64,000 nucleotides of DNA from the NCBI GenBank assembly GCA_937879965.1, contig CALFMP010000004.1:124001-188000 (forward strand). Direction: 5' to 3'. This stretch comes from QKMZ01 sp012965515. Lineage in GTDB: Bacteria > Cyanobacteriota > Vampirovibrionia > Obscuribacterales > Obscuribacteraceae. How positions within the stretch are numbered: position 1 is the stretch's first letter; the number at the start of each line of letters is the position of its first letter. Positions 10,083-19,396 of the stretch are shown here, piece by piece. The notes beneath the pieces are model-generated. The model was not told the origin of the DNA. It made no database searches and saw nothing but the letters and a program-made list of their open reading frames with translations. Both the position numbers and the translations under genes were made by a program.

Positions 10083-10505
10083 ATGAGAACCATGGGACAT
10101 ATCATCACCTCAGCAGGCATAGCCTCGCTGAGTTACTGGCGTTACCGTTCGCGTCCGGCAGCATTGGCAAGTTTTCTTGTCGGCTGGCTGATTGACCTCG
10201 ATCACCTTGTTGACTACGTGCGGGCGCACGGGTGGAAACCCAACTGGGAGCGGTTTAACGAAGCCGCGCATGAGCATTACAGCGGCAAACTTTACCTTCC
10301 GCTCCACTCCTATGAGCTTTTGGCATTGTTTTTCTTGCTTTTCCGCGGTCCTACTCGTCAGCCTTACCGCGTGGGGGTAACTGTTTCGATCCTGACTCAT
10401 TTGCTCCTTGATCAAAAGTGCAACCCGGGCAGGAAAGCATCGACCTACTTCCTGACGCACCGAATTCGCAAGCGGTTTGACGCTCGGCAGATCTTGAAAG
10501 GATAA
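10083..10505 (+). CDS. Small membrane protein, YdjM-like metal-dependent hydrolase family
   Basis: 140 residues. The order of motifs resembles the membrane-bound metal-dependent hydrolases (YdjM/DUF457): MGHIITSAGIASLSY, then WLIDLDHLVDY with clustered Asp and His, HEHYSGKLYLPLHSYELL, and THLLLDQ near the C-terminus. At least two or three transmembrane helices are expected, with the His and Asp residues near the membrane face. The protein is shorter than most members (about 150-200) and ends in a basic tail. The exact substrate of this family is unknown. The ATG at 10083 was chosen; a second in-frame ATG lies four codons later. Confidence 0.65.
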   Translation: MRTMGHIITSAGIASLSYWRYRSRPAALASFLVGWLIDLDHLVDYVRAHGWKPNWERFNEAAHEHYSGKLYLPLHSYELLALFFLLFRGPTRQPYRVGVTVSILTHLLLDQKCNPGRKASTYFLTHRIRKRFDARQILKG

Positions 10506-10614
10506 TTGACCTGTTGGTCTTATCTAATCTCAGAGCTCTGTTTTGAACTCTAATTTCGAGTGCTAATTTTGAGTACTGATTAAGTTCTAAACTGAGAACC
10601 TCAGGAGTCGCCTG

Positions 10615-11799
10615 ATGAGTTTTGCTCGCGTCTTTCGCACGTTGCCTTTGTTACCGTGCCAGAGTTTAATGGCTTTGTGTGCCACTCTGGTTTTCAGTTT
10701 GCCTTCAAGTGCTGCTGCTACCGATGTCGCGTTGTCGTGGGAACCCTCGCGAACATTAGTGTTCGTTGTCGGTGTTTTGAAATGGCAGGACAAAAGCTAC
10801 CAGCAGTTTAGCGCCAAGGCGCGCCGCGACGCGCAGTTGGTTCAGTTTTTTAAGTCAAAGGGTGTGCCTGAGGACAAAGTCGTTTATCTGTGCGACAGCG
10901 AAGCCACTGTCAACAATGTCTACGACGAATTTGATGACCTGTTGGATAAGTCGAAAGCAGGCGACACTCTGTTTTTTTACTACTGCGGTCACGGTTGGTT
11001 GGACGACAACAAAGACGGCTTTTATGCCAACTATGATGTGAAAACCAACGACAACGCGATTTCAACAAAAAAGATCGCGAGCAAGTTGAAGAACAAATTC
11101 CACGGATCTACCGCACTCTTTTTCGCCGATTGTTGCACATCCGGCTCTATCGGAAACGCGCTCTCCAAGCAGCCCGCCGCCTTCACTTGGGGCATGGCTA
11201 CATCGGTAAATCCGGAAGGAAGTTCAACCGGCAACTGGACATTCTCGCAAGCTTTGCTCGACGCTTTGAATGGACATAAGTTTGTTGATACCAACTTTGA
11301 TGGCGTGATTAGTTTTTCCGATCTGCAAAAGTATGTCACGCTAGAAATGAAACGCATCGATAATCAAGTCGCTGGAACTAACAGTGGTAATGGCTTTTCA
11401 GATGCAAGCTACGCCCTGGCGAAGGTGTCAGATCCTAATGAACCGATTCCGCGCCTGGTCGAAGTGAAGTGGGGCGGGAGATGGTGGAAAGCAAAAGTAC
11501 TAGAAACCAAAGACAATCAAGCGAAAATCCGTTGGGTGCAGATAGGCTATGACACAGCAGGAGACGATGAATGGCACCCGTTCAGCGAAGTAAGAGAAAC
11601 GAGCGGTGCTCCCTTTAATGGTATGGCGGCCGCCACTACGCGCTATGACTTTAAAGTTGGTGATTCCGTTGAAGTGCTTTGGAAGGGCGATTTCTACAAG
11701 GCGAAGATCTTAAAGGCTGAAAGCGGAAGATTCTACATTCACTATATAGATGATGACGACAGCTGGGACGAGTGGGTGGACCTGTCACGCATGAAGTAG
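10615..11799 (+). CDS. Exported caspase-like protease with EF-hand loop and two Tudor-like domains
   Basis: 394 residues with AGGAG seven bases before the ATG. The order is: signal peptide to about residue 35; a caspase/metacaspase (peptidase C14) domain at about 45-270 with catalytic His126 in YYCGHG and Cys174 in ADCCTSG; and an EF-hand-type calcium loop at 225-236 (DTNFDGVISFSD). Two C-terminal Tudor-knot or chromo-barrel-like modules lie at about 280-328 (VEVKWGGRWWKAKVLE) and 347-392 (VEVLWKGDFYKAKILK...SWDEWV). Metacaspases cleave after Arg or Lys and many need calcium, so the EF-hand loop inside the protease domain fits. The paired Tudor-like modules probably bind partners or substrate. 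Export indicates an extracytoplasmic role. Confidence 0.88.
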   Translation: MSFARVFRTLPLLPCQSLMALCATLVFSLPSSAAATDVALSWEPSRTLVFVVGVLKWQDKSYQQFSAKARRDAQLVQFFKSKGVPEDKVVYLCDSEATVNNVYDEFDDLLDKSKAGDTLFFYYCGHGWLDDNKDGFYANYDVKTNDNAISTKKIASKLKNKFHGSTALFFADCCTSGSIGNALSKQPAAFTWGMATSVNPEGSSTGNWTFSQALLDALNGHKFVDTNFDGVISFSDLQKYVTLEMKRIDNQVAGTNSGNGFSDASYALAKVSDPNEPIPRLVEVKWGGRWWKAKVLETKDNQAKIRWVQIGYDTAGDDEWHPFSEVRETSGAPFNGMAAATTRYDFKVGDSVEVLWKGDFYKAKILKAESGRFYIHYIDDDDSWDEWVDLSRMK

Positions 11800-11801
11800 T
11801 C

Positions 11802-11882
11802 GTGGGGGGCGCGTTGCACGCCCGTTTATGTAGGGGCGACGCCGTGCGTCGCCCGGCGGGCGGCATGTATGCCGACCCTACA
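11802..11882 (+). repeat. Dispersed GC-rich palindromic repeat, copy 1
   Basis: Begins three bases after the caspase-like gene's stop. A first small palindrome (GGGCGCGTTGCACGCCC) is followed by a larger unit bounded by TGTAGGGGC (11829-11837) and GACCCTACA (11874-11882). Nested arms lie inside it: GGGCGACGC with GCGTCGCCC, and GGCGGGCGGCAT with ATGCCG. It is the same sequence family as the unit at 31213-31293, aligning along its whole ~81 bases with scattered changes. It probably forms a cruciform or RNA hairpin at the mRNA 3' end. Confidence 0.85.
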
Positions 11883-12041
11883 CTGATTCTGCCGTGACGA
11901 ACTTCGTGTTTGATTATCAAACCTGGGGTAAATACGCCAACAAATTTTTCTATGACACGAGATTGTAACTAACCGGGCGCTAAGTTAAGGGCTCCTCCGG
12001 CACAACAAAGTTTCTTCTTCTCCTTCTTCGAGGTTTTCTCA

Positions 12042-12695
12042 ATGAGTGAACGTCATTCTGCTCAGCGCGAATTTGATAATGTCCGCACCCACGACTTCAA
12101 CGAAACCTGCACGGCAGGCAGTCCTTTGAATGAAGAAGTGATGCAAGCGTTTGGCATCAAGCGTGAGAGATCGGAAGAAGGTATTAAAACCACCTATCCT
12201 AGCGGTTACACAGTGGACAGGCACGATGAAGGGAATTTCGGACTCAGTTTTCCAACGAAGCTCAAGTATCGTGAAACAAAAGACGGACTGTCGATAATGT
12301 CAGACTATAAGGGACACTCCGTCGCCTATCTAAGCGCCGATGGAAATTTCTTGATGTTCTCCAACGGAAAGGTTTTGCAAGAGAATAAAGACGGAGTCAT
12401 ATCGGTCAATGATGTCGAATGCTATGAGAAAGAACCAGCGAAGAAGCCCGAAACGATGCGGCAAATCATCGTACTTCCGGAAGTGAAAATCACTGTGGAC
12501 ATGAGAGATGTGCAAAAGTCTGATCAGCCTGGGAAAGGTGGGCCAGAGCAAAGTAAGAAGGAAGACAAAGCGAATAACGGCAATAAAGCTGACAAAGGCG
12601 ACAAACATAAAAAAGGCGCCAATAAGGGCGAACCTAAGCCTTTCAACTGGGATTCCGATGACCCACTAGAAGGCATCGACGTCAGCGGCTACTAA
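12042..12695 (+). CDS. Uncharacterised protein with Lys/Gly-rich tail
   Basis: 217 residues, with GAGG eight bases before the ATG. The N-terminal ~130 residues are soluble and contain short beta-type motifs (GYTVDRHDEGNFGLSFP, SVAYLSADGNFLMFSNGKVL) that read like a repeat of antiparallel strands. From about 140 the protein becomes low-complexity and rich in Lys, Gly, Asn and Asp (NKADKGDKHKKGANKGEPK), and is likely disordered. There is no signal peptide and no recognised domain. It sits downstream of the exported caspase-like gene but has its own 240-base leader, so co-transcription is uncertain. Confidence 0.6.
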   Translation: MSERHSAQREFDNVRTHDFNETCTAGSPLNEEVMQAFGIKRERSEEGIKTTYPSGYTVDRHDEGNFGLSFPTKLKYRETKDGLSIMSDYKGHSVAYLSADGNFLMFSNGKVLQENKDGVISVNDVECYEKEPAKKPETMRQIIVLPEVKITVDMRDVQKSDQPGKGGPEQSKKEDKANNGNKADKGDKHKKGANKGEPKPFNWDSDDPLEGIDVSGY

Positions 12696-12825
12696 AGCCT
12701 AAGTTTGAGGGAAGAAAGACCGGCAGGGGTGCGTCGCACGAGGTTGCGATTGCGCCCTTTTCGGTTCAGAAACACAACTGTGTGCGAGGCTGCCTAATTT
12801 TCGGACAGTGCGACGTAGACTTTAT

Positions 12826-13410
12826 ATGCGTCATTTACTAACCAAATTCAAATACTTCGTCAGTGCGAGTGTTTTGCTTCTCACGACATCCGTTGCATAT
12901 TCAGCGGAACTGGCAATGATTCCTGAGAAGGTGAAGACCCTCAAGTCACCGGATGGAGCGCATGTGGTTTTTGATGTGAACAGAGGCTTTACCCCAGAAG
13001 GTGAACAGAATCGCGAGCTTTGCTTTCAGAGGAAAGGTGAAAAAGCGAAGCAACGGCTACTCACCTATCATCGTAGTCTTGATGTGGCTTGGTGTCCGAA
13101 CAGTTCTATGTTCGTCGTGAACGACAACACCGGATCCAACGAAGTCATTCCGTATCTATACAACGTGAAAGACTTGAAGCATCCAGTTGAGGTCACGCCG
13201 CTATTGATGAGGTCAGTGACGGACAAGAATGACAAACTATCTATTCAGCAAAGCGATATGTTCTTGTTGATCTATGCGTCTCGCTGGATCAATCCGAATG
13301 CGCTGGAAGTGACTGTCCGCGGCGCTGGAGCGAAATCAGGTTGTTTCAAGATTATGTACGAATGGGATTTGAAAAGCAGCTTCAAGAAGCTGAAGCGTGT
13401 AAATGAATAG
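12826..13410 (+). CDS. Uncharacterised exported protein
   Basis: 194 residues from the ATG at 12826; an in-frame GTG at 12808 is the alternative start. The signal peptide (FKYFVSASVLLLTTSVAYSAE) has an AxA-like cleavage site near residue 28. The mature part contains beta-propeller-like stretches (KSPDGAHVVFDVNRG, SLDVAWCPNSSMFVVNDNTGSNEVIPYLYNV) reminiscent of a single WD/TolB-type blade, and ends with YEWDLKSSFKKLKRV. No family is recognised. A periplasmic or surface location follows from the signal peptide; nothing more can be said of function. Confidence 0.65.
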   Translation: MRHLLTKFKYFVSASVLLLTTSVAYSAELAMIPEKVKTLKSPDGAHVVFDVNRGFTPEGEQNRELCFQRKGEKAKQRLLTYHRSLDVAWCPNSSMFVVNDNTGSNEVIPYLYNVKDLKHPVEVTPLLMRSVTDKNDKLSIQQSDMFLLIYASRWINPNALEVTVRGAGAKSGCFKIMYEWDLKSSFKKLKRVNE

Positions 13411-13514
13411 CCGGTTAAATGAATAGCTGATGGCAATCATTCTTGGCGCAGGGATCGAAATCGTTCTTCACCATGAAATGCGTCTGGGAGCAATTCGAGA
13501 GTGCAATGCAACAA

Positions 13515-13592
13515 GGGAGATGCAAATGCATCTCCCCTGAAAAGTGGCTTGCAGCCTCTTACTTTTGCAGCGGTCGACACATGGCGTCGACC
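13515..13592 (-). terminator. Hairpins downstream of rpoC2
   Basis: Two palindromes lie between the convergent ends of the upstream gene and rpoC2. One is GGGAGATGC at 13515-13523 with its complement ending at 13536. The other is GGTCGAC (13572-13578) with GTCGACC (13586-13592), extended on the minus strand by TGCAG/CTGCA. Neither has a T-run, so intrinsic termination is not certain; they may stabilise the 3' ends. Confidence 0.45.
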
Positions 13593-13605
13593 CTGCATTA
13601 TTTTC

Positions 13606-16600
13606 TTACGCGGGCACGTTGAACGAGCCTTCGCCGATCGGAGGATAGATATCTTCTTCCTCTTCCTCTTCTTCCTGCACTTGGGTGTGGCCTTGGAAGC
13701 CAGTACCGGCAGGGATGAGGCGACCGATGATGACGTTTTCCTTCAAGCCGCGCAGCCAGTCCTTCTTACCTTCAACCGCAGCTTCCGTGAGGATACGGGT
13801 TGTTTCTTGGAAGGATGCAGCCGATATGAAGCTCTCCGTGTTCAAGCTGGCTTTGGTGATACCAAGCAAGACCGGCGTGAATGTGGCTTCACGGATGCCG
13901 AGCTGTCTGCAACGCTCGTTTTCTTGATCGATCGAATAGCGCTCCATCAATTCGCCCGGCAACAAGATAGTTTCGCCCGGCTCGTCTACACGCACTTTGC
14001 GGGTCATCTGACGAACGATAACTTCGATGTGTTTGTCGGCGATTTCTACACCTTGTGAGCGGTATACGGACTGTACTTCGTCCACCAGGTATTTCTGCGC
14101 AGCTTCGATTCCGAGCAAGCGAACAACGTCGTGCGGATTGGGCGGACCGTCGGTAAGTGCTTTACCGATCGGAATGTCTTCTCCGTCTTCAACAACAATG
14201 TTGAGTCCGGCAGGAATGATGATTTCCTCTTCTCCAGCGTCCGAGTAGACGACATAGAGACGATTGACGTCATCTTCGCTGACGACTTTGGCGCGTCCGG
14301 CGCGTTCTGCAAGAATCGCGTTTTCCTTCGGCTTTCTAGCTTCGAGCAATTCTTCAACTCTCGGAAGACCCTGGACGATGTCCCCGGTTTTTTGTCTTTC
14401 GAAGATGAGAGTTGCGAGCAAGTCACCTCTTTGTACCAGCGCTCCGTCTTCGCTCTGCAATTGAGTGTTTACGGAGATCAGATACGGACGACCTTTTCTC
14501 ACGAAGTAGTCAGTGCCTTCCACTTTGACGACTTGTCCGGACACAGTCGATGGTGTCGACTTGGTGAGCGGATCGCCTTGCTTGACGAGATCGCCTTCTT
14601 TGGCAACTGCAGCGCCTTTGCCCTTGTGGATGACTTGTTGTTCTTCCGTGATGAGCAAGATACGGCGTTCGTCTGTCTTGGACAGTTGTACGCGGGCTGC
14701 CGACTTGGTCAATACTTGAGTCGTTGCCACTGCTGACTTCGCGTCAACGATGTCGCCGTGCTGTACTGACAGCAAGGTGACGTTGATGTCGTGTTCGCGG
14801 CGCAGCAAGATGTTTTCTTGAACGACGATATTGAGGTCGTCGGTGATTTCCACCGTGCCCTTGAGAGTCGCCAATTGTCCTTGCATTTGCAAGACGAGCG
14901 ACGTGCGGGTAAGTTGCGCACCTTGCAGGTTGCGAACTTTTTCTCTGTCGCGGAAAAGCAATTGCGTGACCGAGCGCAAAGAAATCTTTTCGTCGGTTGC
15001 TCTGTGCTTGAACTTCGTTTCGCGCGGCTCGATCCAATACTCTTCGACCGGACGGACGAGGAGTTGCATGGTGCCGTCTTCGCGCTCGATGACGTTGACG
15101 ATCTTGCGATCTTTGTACTTCATGCCGTCGAGGATCTCGGTACCCGGATCAACGATTTGACCTTCTTGTACTTTGACTTCGGTAGGATCGTTGATGCCGT
15201 GCAGGTCGCCTGGACGAATGATTACTTCGTGGATGATGTCGTTATCGGCAACGATTTCGACAACACCGTCCATGTGAGCGAATACGTCTTTGACGACTTC
15301 TTGTCCGGCTGTGACCAACTCGCCGGTCTCGCACATCTTGAGCGAGCTGTCCTTCGAGATGAAGTGCACTTCTTCCGGAACGAAGAGTACGCGACCAGGC
15401 TTGGTTACGACTCTGCGATCATCGATTTCTACGCCGTCATAAATGATCTCACCACCAGTAGTGACGACATTGGTGCCGTCTTCAACCAGTTCGGCGATGA
15501 TCTTGCCGTTTTCAACAATTTCGCCTTCAGCAATCTTGAGTGTGTAGGCTTCTTTTTGCTTGTTGACTCTCCAGGTGTAGCCTTGTTTGGCGCCTTCGAG
15601 TTTGGCATTGCCTGCGCCGACAGAAGCGATGACGATGTTCATCTCTTTGCCTTTGACGAGGCGGGTGACGGTCTTGCGTCCGCTCTTAACCTGTTCTGTT
15701 TCCAATTCCGGTCCGAATCTGACTTCACCGCCGTGTTCGGTGGTGATTTGGATTTCGGCAAGAACATCATGCGCATTTACGTCTTGTCCGTCTTTGACGA
15801 CTACATGAGCGCCTGAGGGCAAGTTGTATACGTCGCCTTCCAGTACCCAGATGATACCGGCGCGGTTCGCTGTACGGGAGATGTTGCCCTGACGATCGCG
15901 TTTTTCGTCGGCTTGGAAGCCTGCGAATGCAACACGACCGGAGATGTCTGCGGTGATATCTTTCGTCGCGCGTTCGGTCAAGTTCTTCTTCATGCCCGGC
16001 GGATCGTACTCGGCGATAACCTGACCGGCGGAGATCTCCGAACCGGATGGAACCATCAAGAGAGCGCCTACAGGCAGAGCTGCGGAGTCTTCCTTCTTCT
16101 CGTTGGCAAACTTGATGGAGCCTTCGCGGGTGGTCTGTTCCACGATGTCACCATAAGCGGTGCGCACTGATTTGCAAGGAATCTTGAAGGTGAGCGTGCC
16201 GGTGAGAGGTGCTTTGACCTGCACACGGGACGATCCACCAGCGACGGCGCCGCCGGTGTGGAATGTTCTCATTGTGAGCTGTGTTCCAGGCTCACCGATT
16301 GATTGCGCGGCGATGATACCGATGGCTTCGCCGACGTCTACCTGGCGCTTCGAGGTCATCGAGTAGCCGTAGCACTTCTGGCAAACGCCGTATTGGCTTT
16401 CGCAAGTGAGAGGTGAGCGTACTTTGACGAAAGGCTGCTTCTTGAGTGCCTTGCCGTGCTCCTTAGCCCAGTTGACGCTGATCGACTCGCCGCCTTTAGC
16501 GATTACTTCGCCGGTCTCGGTGTCGACAACATCTATGGATACGCAACGTCCGACTACGCGCTCTTCCAGGCTGACCATTTCTTTGTCGCCTTCTTTGATA

Positions 16601-17292
16601 GCGTGCATGTCGATGCCGCGTACGGTTCCGCAATCGAGGTCGCGGACGATAACGTCTTGTGCGACGTCAACCAGACGGCGGGTCAAATAACCCGAGTCGG
16701 CTGTTTTCAGCGCTGTATCTACAAGACCCTTTCTTGCACCGTAAGACGAGATGATGTACTCGGTTACGTTCAAGCCTTCGCGGAAGTTCGCCTTAATCGG
16801 CAAGTCGATGATCTGACCTTGAGAGTCAGCCATCAAGCCCCGCATACCGACGAGCTGACGGACCTGGGAGATGTTACCCCGGGCGCCGGAGAATGCCATC
16901 ATGTATACCGGGTTGAGACGGTCGAAATTGTCGACCACTTCTTTCGTCAATTGGTCAGTGGTGGCAGACCAGGTGTCGATAACTTTGTTATAGCGTTCAA
17001 CTTCCGTGATTTCGCCGCGCTCGTAGCGTCTTTGTGCCGCTTCGATTTCCTTTTCAGCTGACGAGATAAGTCCGCGTTTCGCTTCAGGAACATCGAGGTC
17101 GTCAATCGAGATCGTTACGCCTGCTTTGGTGGCGAACTGGAATCCCAAGTCTTTGAGAGCATTGGCAAGTTCGGCGGTGCGAGCCGTGCCGTACTTTTCG
17201 TAGACAGTAGCCAGCAATTTGCCGAGCTTTTTCTTGTCCACTGTCTCGTTGATGAACTCCATTACTTCTTCTTTTTTAGGCGTCGTAACCAT
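13606..17292 (-). CDS. rpoC2: RNA polymerase beta-prime subunit, C-terminal part (RpoC2)
   Basis: 1228 residues, the length expected of cyanobacterial RpoC2. It supplies the C-terminal half of beta-prime to the core polymerase. The N-terminal part (about 125-225) has MMAFSGARGNISQVRQLVGMRG. The zinc-type cluster CESQYGVCQKCYG lies at about 300, and the bridge/trigger-loop region (PGTQLTMRTFHTGG) at about 340. An insertion of roughly 600 residues with repeated barrel/sandwich-like modules (SI3) follows. The canonical C-terminus resumes at GLPRVEELLEARKPKENAIL (about 968) and FISAASFQETTRILTEAA. The protein ends in an acidic Glu run and a short hydrophobic tail. AGAGGA precedes the ATG. It is third in the rpoB-rpoC1-rpoC2 operon. 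Confidence 0.97.
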   Translation of the reverse strand: MVTTPKKEEVMEFINETVDKKKLGKLLATVYEKYGTARTAELANALKDLGFQFATKAGVTISIDDLDVPEAKRGLISSAEKEIEAAQRRYERGEITEVERYNKVIDTWSATTDQLTKEVVDNFDRLNPVYMMAFSGARGNISQVRQLVGMRGLMADSQGQIIDLPIKANFREGLNVTEYIISSYGARKGLVDTALKTADSGYLTRRLVDVAQDVIVRDLDCGTVRGIDMHAIKEGDKEMVSLEERVVGRCVSIDVVDTETGEVIAKGGESISVNWAKEHGKALKKQPFVKVRSPLTCESQYGVCQKCYGYSMTSKRQVDVGEAIGIIAAQSIGEPGTQLTMRTFHTGGAVAGGSSRVQVKAPLTGTLTFKIPCKSVRTAYGDIVEQTTREGSIKFANEKKEDSAALPVGALLMVPSGSEISAGQVIAEYDPPGMKKNLTERATKDITADISGRVAFAGFQADEKRDRQGNISRTANRAGIIWVLEGDVYNLPSGAHVVVKDGQDVNAHDVLAEIQITTEHGGEVRFGPELETEQVKSGRKTVTRLVKGKEMNIVIASVGAGNAKLEGAKQGYTWRVNKQKEAYTLKIAEGEIVENGKIIAELVEDGTNVVTTGGEIIYDGVEIDDRRVVTKPGRVLFVPEEVHFISKDSSLKMCETGELVTAGQEVVKDVFAHMDGVVEIVADNDIIHEVIIRPGDLHGINDPTEVKVQEGQIVDPGTEILDGMKYKDRKIVNVIEREDGTMQLLVRPVEEYWIEPRETKFKHRATDEKISLRSVTQLLFRDREKVRNLQGAQLTRTSLVLQMQGQLATLKGTVEITDDLNIVVQENILLRREHDINVTLLSVQHGDIVDAKSAVATTQVLTKSAARVQLSKTDERRILLITEEQQVIHKGKGAAVAKEGDLVKQGDPLTKSTPSTVSGQVVKVEGTDYFVRKGRPYLISVNTQLQSEDGALVQRGDLLATLIFERQKTGDIVQGLPRVEELLEARKPKENAILAERAGRAKVVSEDDVNRLYVVYSDAGEEEIIIPAGLNIVVEDGEDIPIGKALTDGPPNPHDVVRLLGIEAAQKYLVDEVQSVYRSQGVEIADKHIEVIVRQMTRKVRVDEPGETILLPGELMERYSIDQENERCRQLGIREATFTPVLLGITKASLNTESFISAASFQETTRILTEAAVEGKKDWLRGLKENVIIGRLIPAGTGFQGHTQVQEEEEEEEDIYPPIGEGSFNVPA

Positions 17293-17397
17293 GGGTTCCT
17301 CTTTAGTGCTTTGGTTTGGTTAGCTTAGTTTTGAGGTTTGAAACTTGTCTGGCGGAAGCGCCGGCATTATTCAGAATGCGCGGCGCTGCGCCTCAAA

Positions 17398-19203
17398 TTA
17401 GTTGACCGAAGCGATCGCGCTGCGCACAACTTCATTGAAGATGATGCGTCCGGGCGTCGTTTCAACTGTCTTGCCGCCGCCTTCGCGATCGCGCACTTTG
17501 ATTCTGGCGTGCAGATCGACGACACCGGCTTCATACGCAGAGCGCGCATCAGCAAGGCTGACAAATCGCATTCCGGCTCCACGGCATCTCTTCGGATCAT
17601 CGGAACCCGGCTTTTCGATAGTCAGGTAATAGATGCCGAGAACCATGTCTTGGGTCGGTGTGATGGTCGGCTTGCCGGTTGCCGGAAGCATGACATTGTT
17701 GGAAGCGAGCATGAGCATGTGTGCTTCTGCTTGCGCTTCAACGGAAAGCGGTACGTGAACAGCCATTTGGTCACCGTCGAAGTCGGCGTTGAAGGCCGAG
17801 CAAACGAGCGGGTGCAATTGGATAGCGCGACCTTCAACCAGTACCGGTTCGAAAGCCTGGATACCCAATCTGTGCAGCGTAGGAGCGCGGTTGAGCAGTA
17901 CCGGGTGACCTTGGATTACTTCCTCCAGGATTTCCCAGACGATTGCCGAGCCCTTTTCGATTTGCTTCTTGGCTGACTTGATGTTTTGAACAATTTGACG
18001 CTCGATCAATTTGTTGATGACGAACGGCTTGAAGAGTTCCAGCGCCATTTCACGAGGCAGACCGCATTGATGCAATTTCAATGTCGGACCGACGACGATA
18101 ACGGAACGGCCGGAGTAGTCAACGCGCTTACCGAGCAAGTTTTGACGGAAGCGACCTTGCTTACCTTCGATGATGTTCGACAAGGATTTGAGCGGACGGT
18201 TGTTCGGACCGACAACGACACGACCACGGCGACCGTTGTCGATGAGCGCATCAACAGCTTCTTGAAGCATGCGCTTCTCGTTGCGGACGATAATTTCCGG
18301 AGCGCCCATTTCCAGCAAACGTGCCAAACGGTTGTTACGGTTGATCACGCGGCGATAGAGGTCGTTCAAGTCGGATGTTGCGAAACGTCCACCGTCCAAC
18401 TGAACCATTGGGCGCAGGTCAGGCGGTGTTACCGGCAGAACATCGAGAACAACCCAGGTCGGGTCGGTGTGCGAGTTGAGGAGAGCTTCCACCAAACGCA
18501 GTCTCTTGATGATCTTGGCGCGTTTTTGCTGAGAGCCCGAAGCTGATGCCAGCTCGTCTCTCAATTGCTTGGACAATTCGCGCAGACCAGGCAACTCCAG
18601 GAGTCTGCCTCTGTCATCTTTGTTGTCCGGTCTTTCATAGACTGGACGGGCGATTTCACCCAAAAGTTGTTTGATCGCTTCAGCACCGATGCCGACGTCG
18701 AACTGTACGTTTTGATCGTCGATCAAGCGCTCGTATTCTTCTTCGGAAAGAAGTTGATACTTGTGCAAATCAGGCGAGTTGCCCTGGTTTGTCACGATGT
18801 AAGCGTTGAAATAAACGACTTGTTCCAGGTCGCGCAGCGGCTGGTCGAGCAAGAGACCGATGTAGCTCGGAATTCCTTTCAAGAACCAGATGTGCGTGAC
18901 AGGAGATGCCAGTTTGATGTGGCCCATGCGGTGACGGCGGACTTTGGAGTCAGTGACTTCAACGCCGCAACGTTCGCAAGTGATACCACGGTGTCTGACG
19001 CGTTTGTACTTACCGCAATAGCATTCCCAGTCCTTTGATGGTCCGAAAATGCGCTCGCAGAAAAGACCGTCTTTTTCCGGTTTGAGCGTTCTATAGTTAA
19101 TCGTCTCAGGCTTGGTCACTTCGCCGTGAGACCAGCTCAGGATGCGCTCTGGCGAGGCAACCCCGATCTTAATGTAGTCAAACCGATCAATACTTGTAGG
19201 CAT
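17398..19203 (-). CDS. rpoC1: RNA polymerase beta-prime subunit, N-terminal part (RpoC1, gamma)
   Basis: 601 residues, the N-terminal half of beta-prime as a separate polypeptide (the cyanobacterial gamma subunit). The zinc finger is CYCGKYKRVRHRGITCERCG near residue 61. The switch/lid region includes NNRLARLLEMGAPEIIVRNEKRMLQEAVDALID. The catalytic magnesium loop is NADFDGDQMAVHVPLS near residue 460, with all three Asp present. The sequence ends soon after the conserved GKPTITPTQDMVLG stretch, where the split from RpoC2 falls. GGAGG lies about ten bases before the ATG. There are 105 bases before rpoC2 and 193 between rpoB and rpoC1, the latter holding a large hairpin. Confidence 0.97.
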   Translation of the reverse strand: MPTSIDRFDYIKIGVASPERILSWSHGEVTKPETINYRTLKPEKDGLFCERIFGPSKDWECYCGKYKRVRHRGITCERCGVEVTDSKVRRHRMGHIKLASPVTHIWFLKGIPSYIGLLLDQPLRDLEQVVYFNAYIVTNQGNSPDLHKYQLLSEEEYERLIDDQNVQFDVGIGAEAIKQLLGEIARPVYERPDNKDDRGRLLELPGLRELSKQLRDELASASGSQQKRAKIIKRLRLVEALLNSHTDPTWVVLDVLPVTPPDLRPMVQLDGGRFATSDLNDLYRRVINRNNRLARLLEMGAPEIIVRNEKRMLQEAVDALIDNGRRGRVVVGPNNRPLKSLSNIIEGKQGRFRQNLLGKRVDYSGRSVIVVGPTLKLHQCGLPREMALELFKPFVINKLIERQIVQNIKSAKKQIEKGSAIVWEILEEVIQGHPVLLNRAPTLHRLGIQAFEPVLVEGRAIQLHPLVCSAFNADFDGDQMAVHVPLSVEAQAEAHMLMLASNNVMLPATGKPTITPTQDMVLGIYYLTIEKPGSDDPKRCRGAGMRFVSLADARSAYEAGVVDLHARIKVRDREGGGKTVETTPGRIIFNEVVRSAIASVN

Positions 19204-19325
19204 CTTACCCGAAAGACCTCCAGAACATTGGGCTTATAAGCCCTGTCTTTGTGTGTGGCCAGTGTCGCTTTTGCGAGGAACAACGAACCGCTTTCCAAAT
19301 TCTTATATAAGGAAACAAGTTCGAG

Positions 19326-19385
19326 GGAACGTTCTGAATGTTCGAATGTCAGCTCAAGAGTGACAAGCTGCATTCAGAACGTTCC
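19326..19385 (-). promoter_or_regulatory. Long inverted repeat between rpoB and rpoC1
   Basis: Two perfect 15-base arms, GGAACGTTCTGAATG at 19326-19340 and its reverse complement at 19371-19385, enclose 30 bases. These contain a second small stem (CAGCT/AGCTG). The structure starts 11 bases after the rpoB stop in the direction of transcription and has no T-run behind it. That fits an RNase processing site or an attenuator/anti-terminator better than a terminator. Its position could set the ratio of RpoB to RpoC1/RpoC2. Confidence 0.75.
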
Positions 19386-19396
19386 GTTCAAGTCAT

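Noticed and set aside
11802..11882. CRISPR-like repeat
   Set aside because: Single palindromic unit without regularly spaced repeats or spacers, and no cas genes in the window.
14791..15816. Open frame of 341 codons on the plus strand opposite rpoC2
   Set aside because: It is the mirror of a highly conserved gene, has an odd Phe/Asp/Val-rich composition and no ribosome site; long antisense frames are common opposite GC-biased codons.
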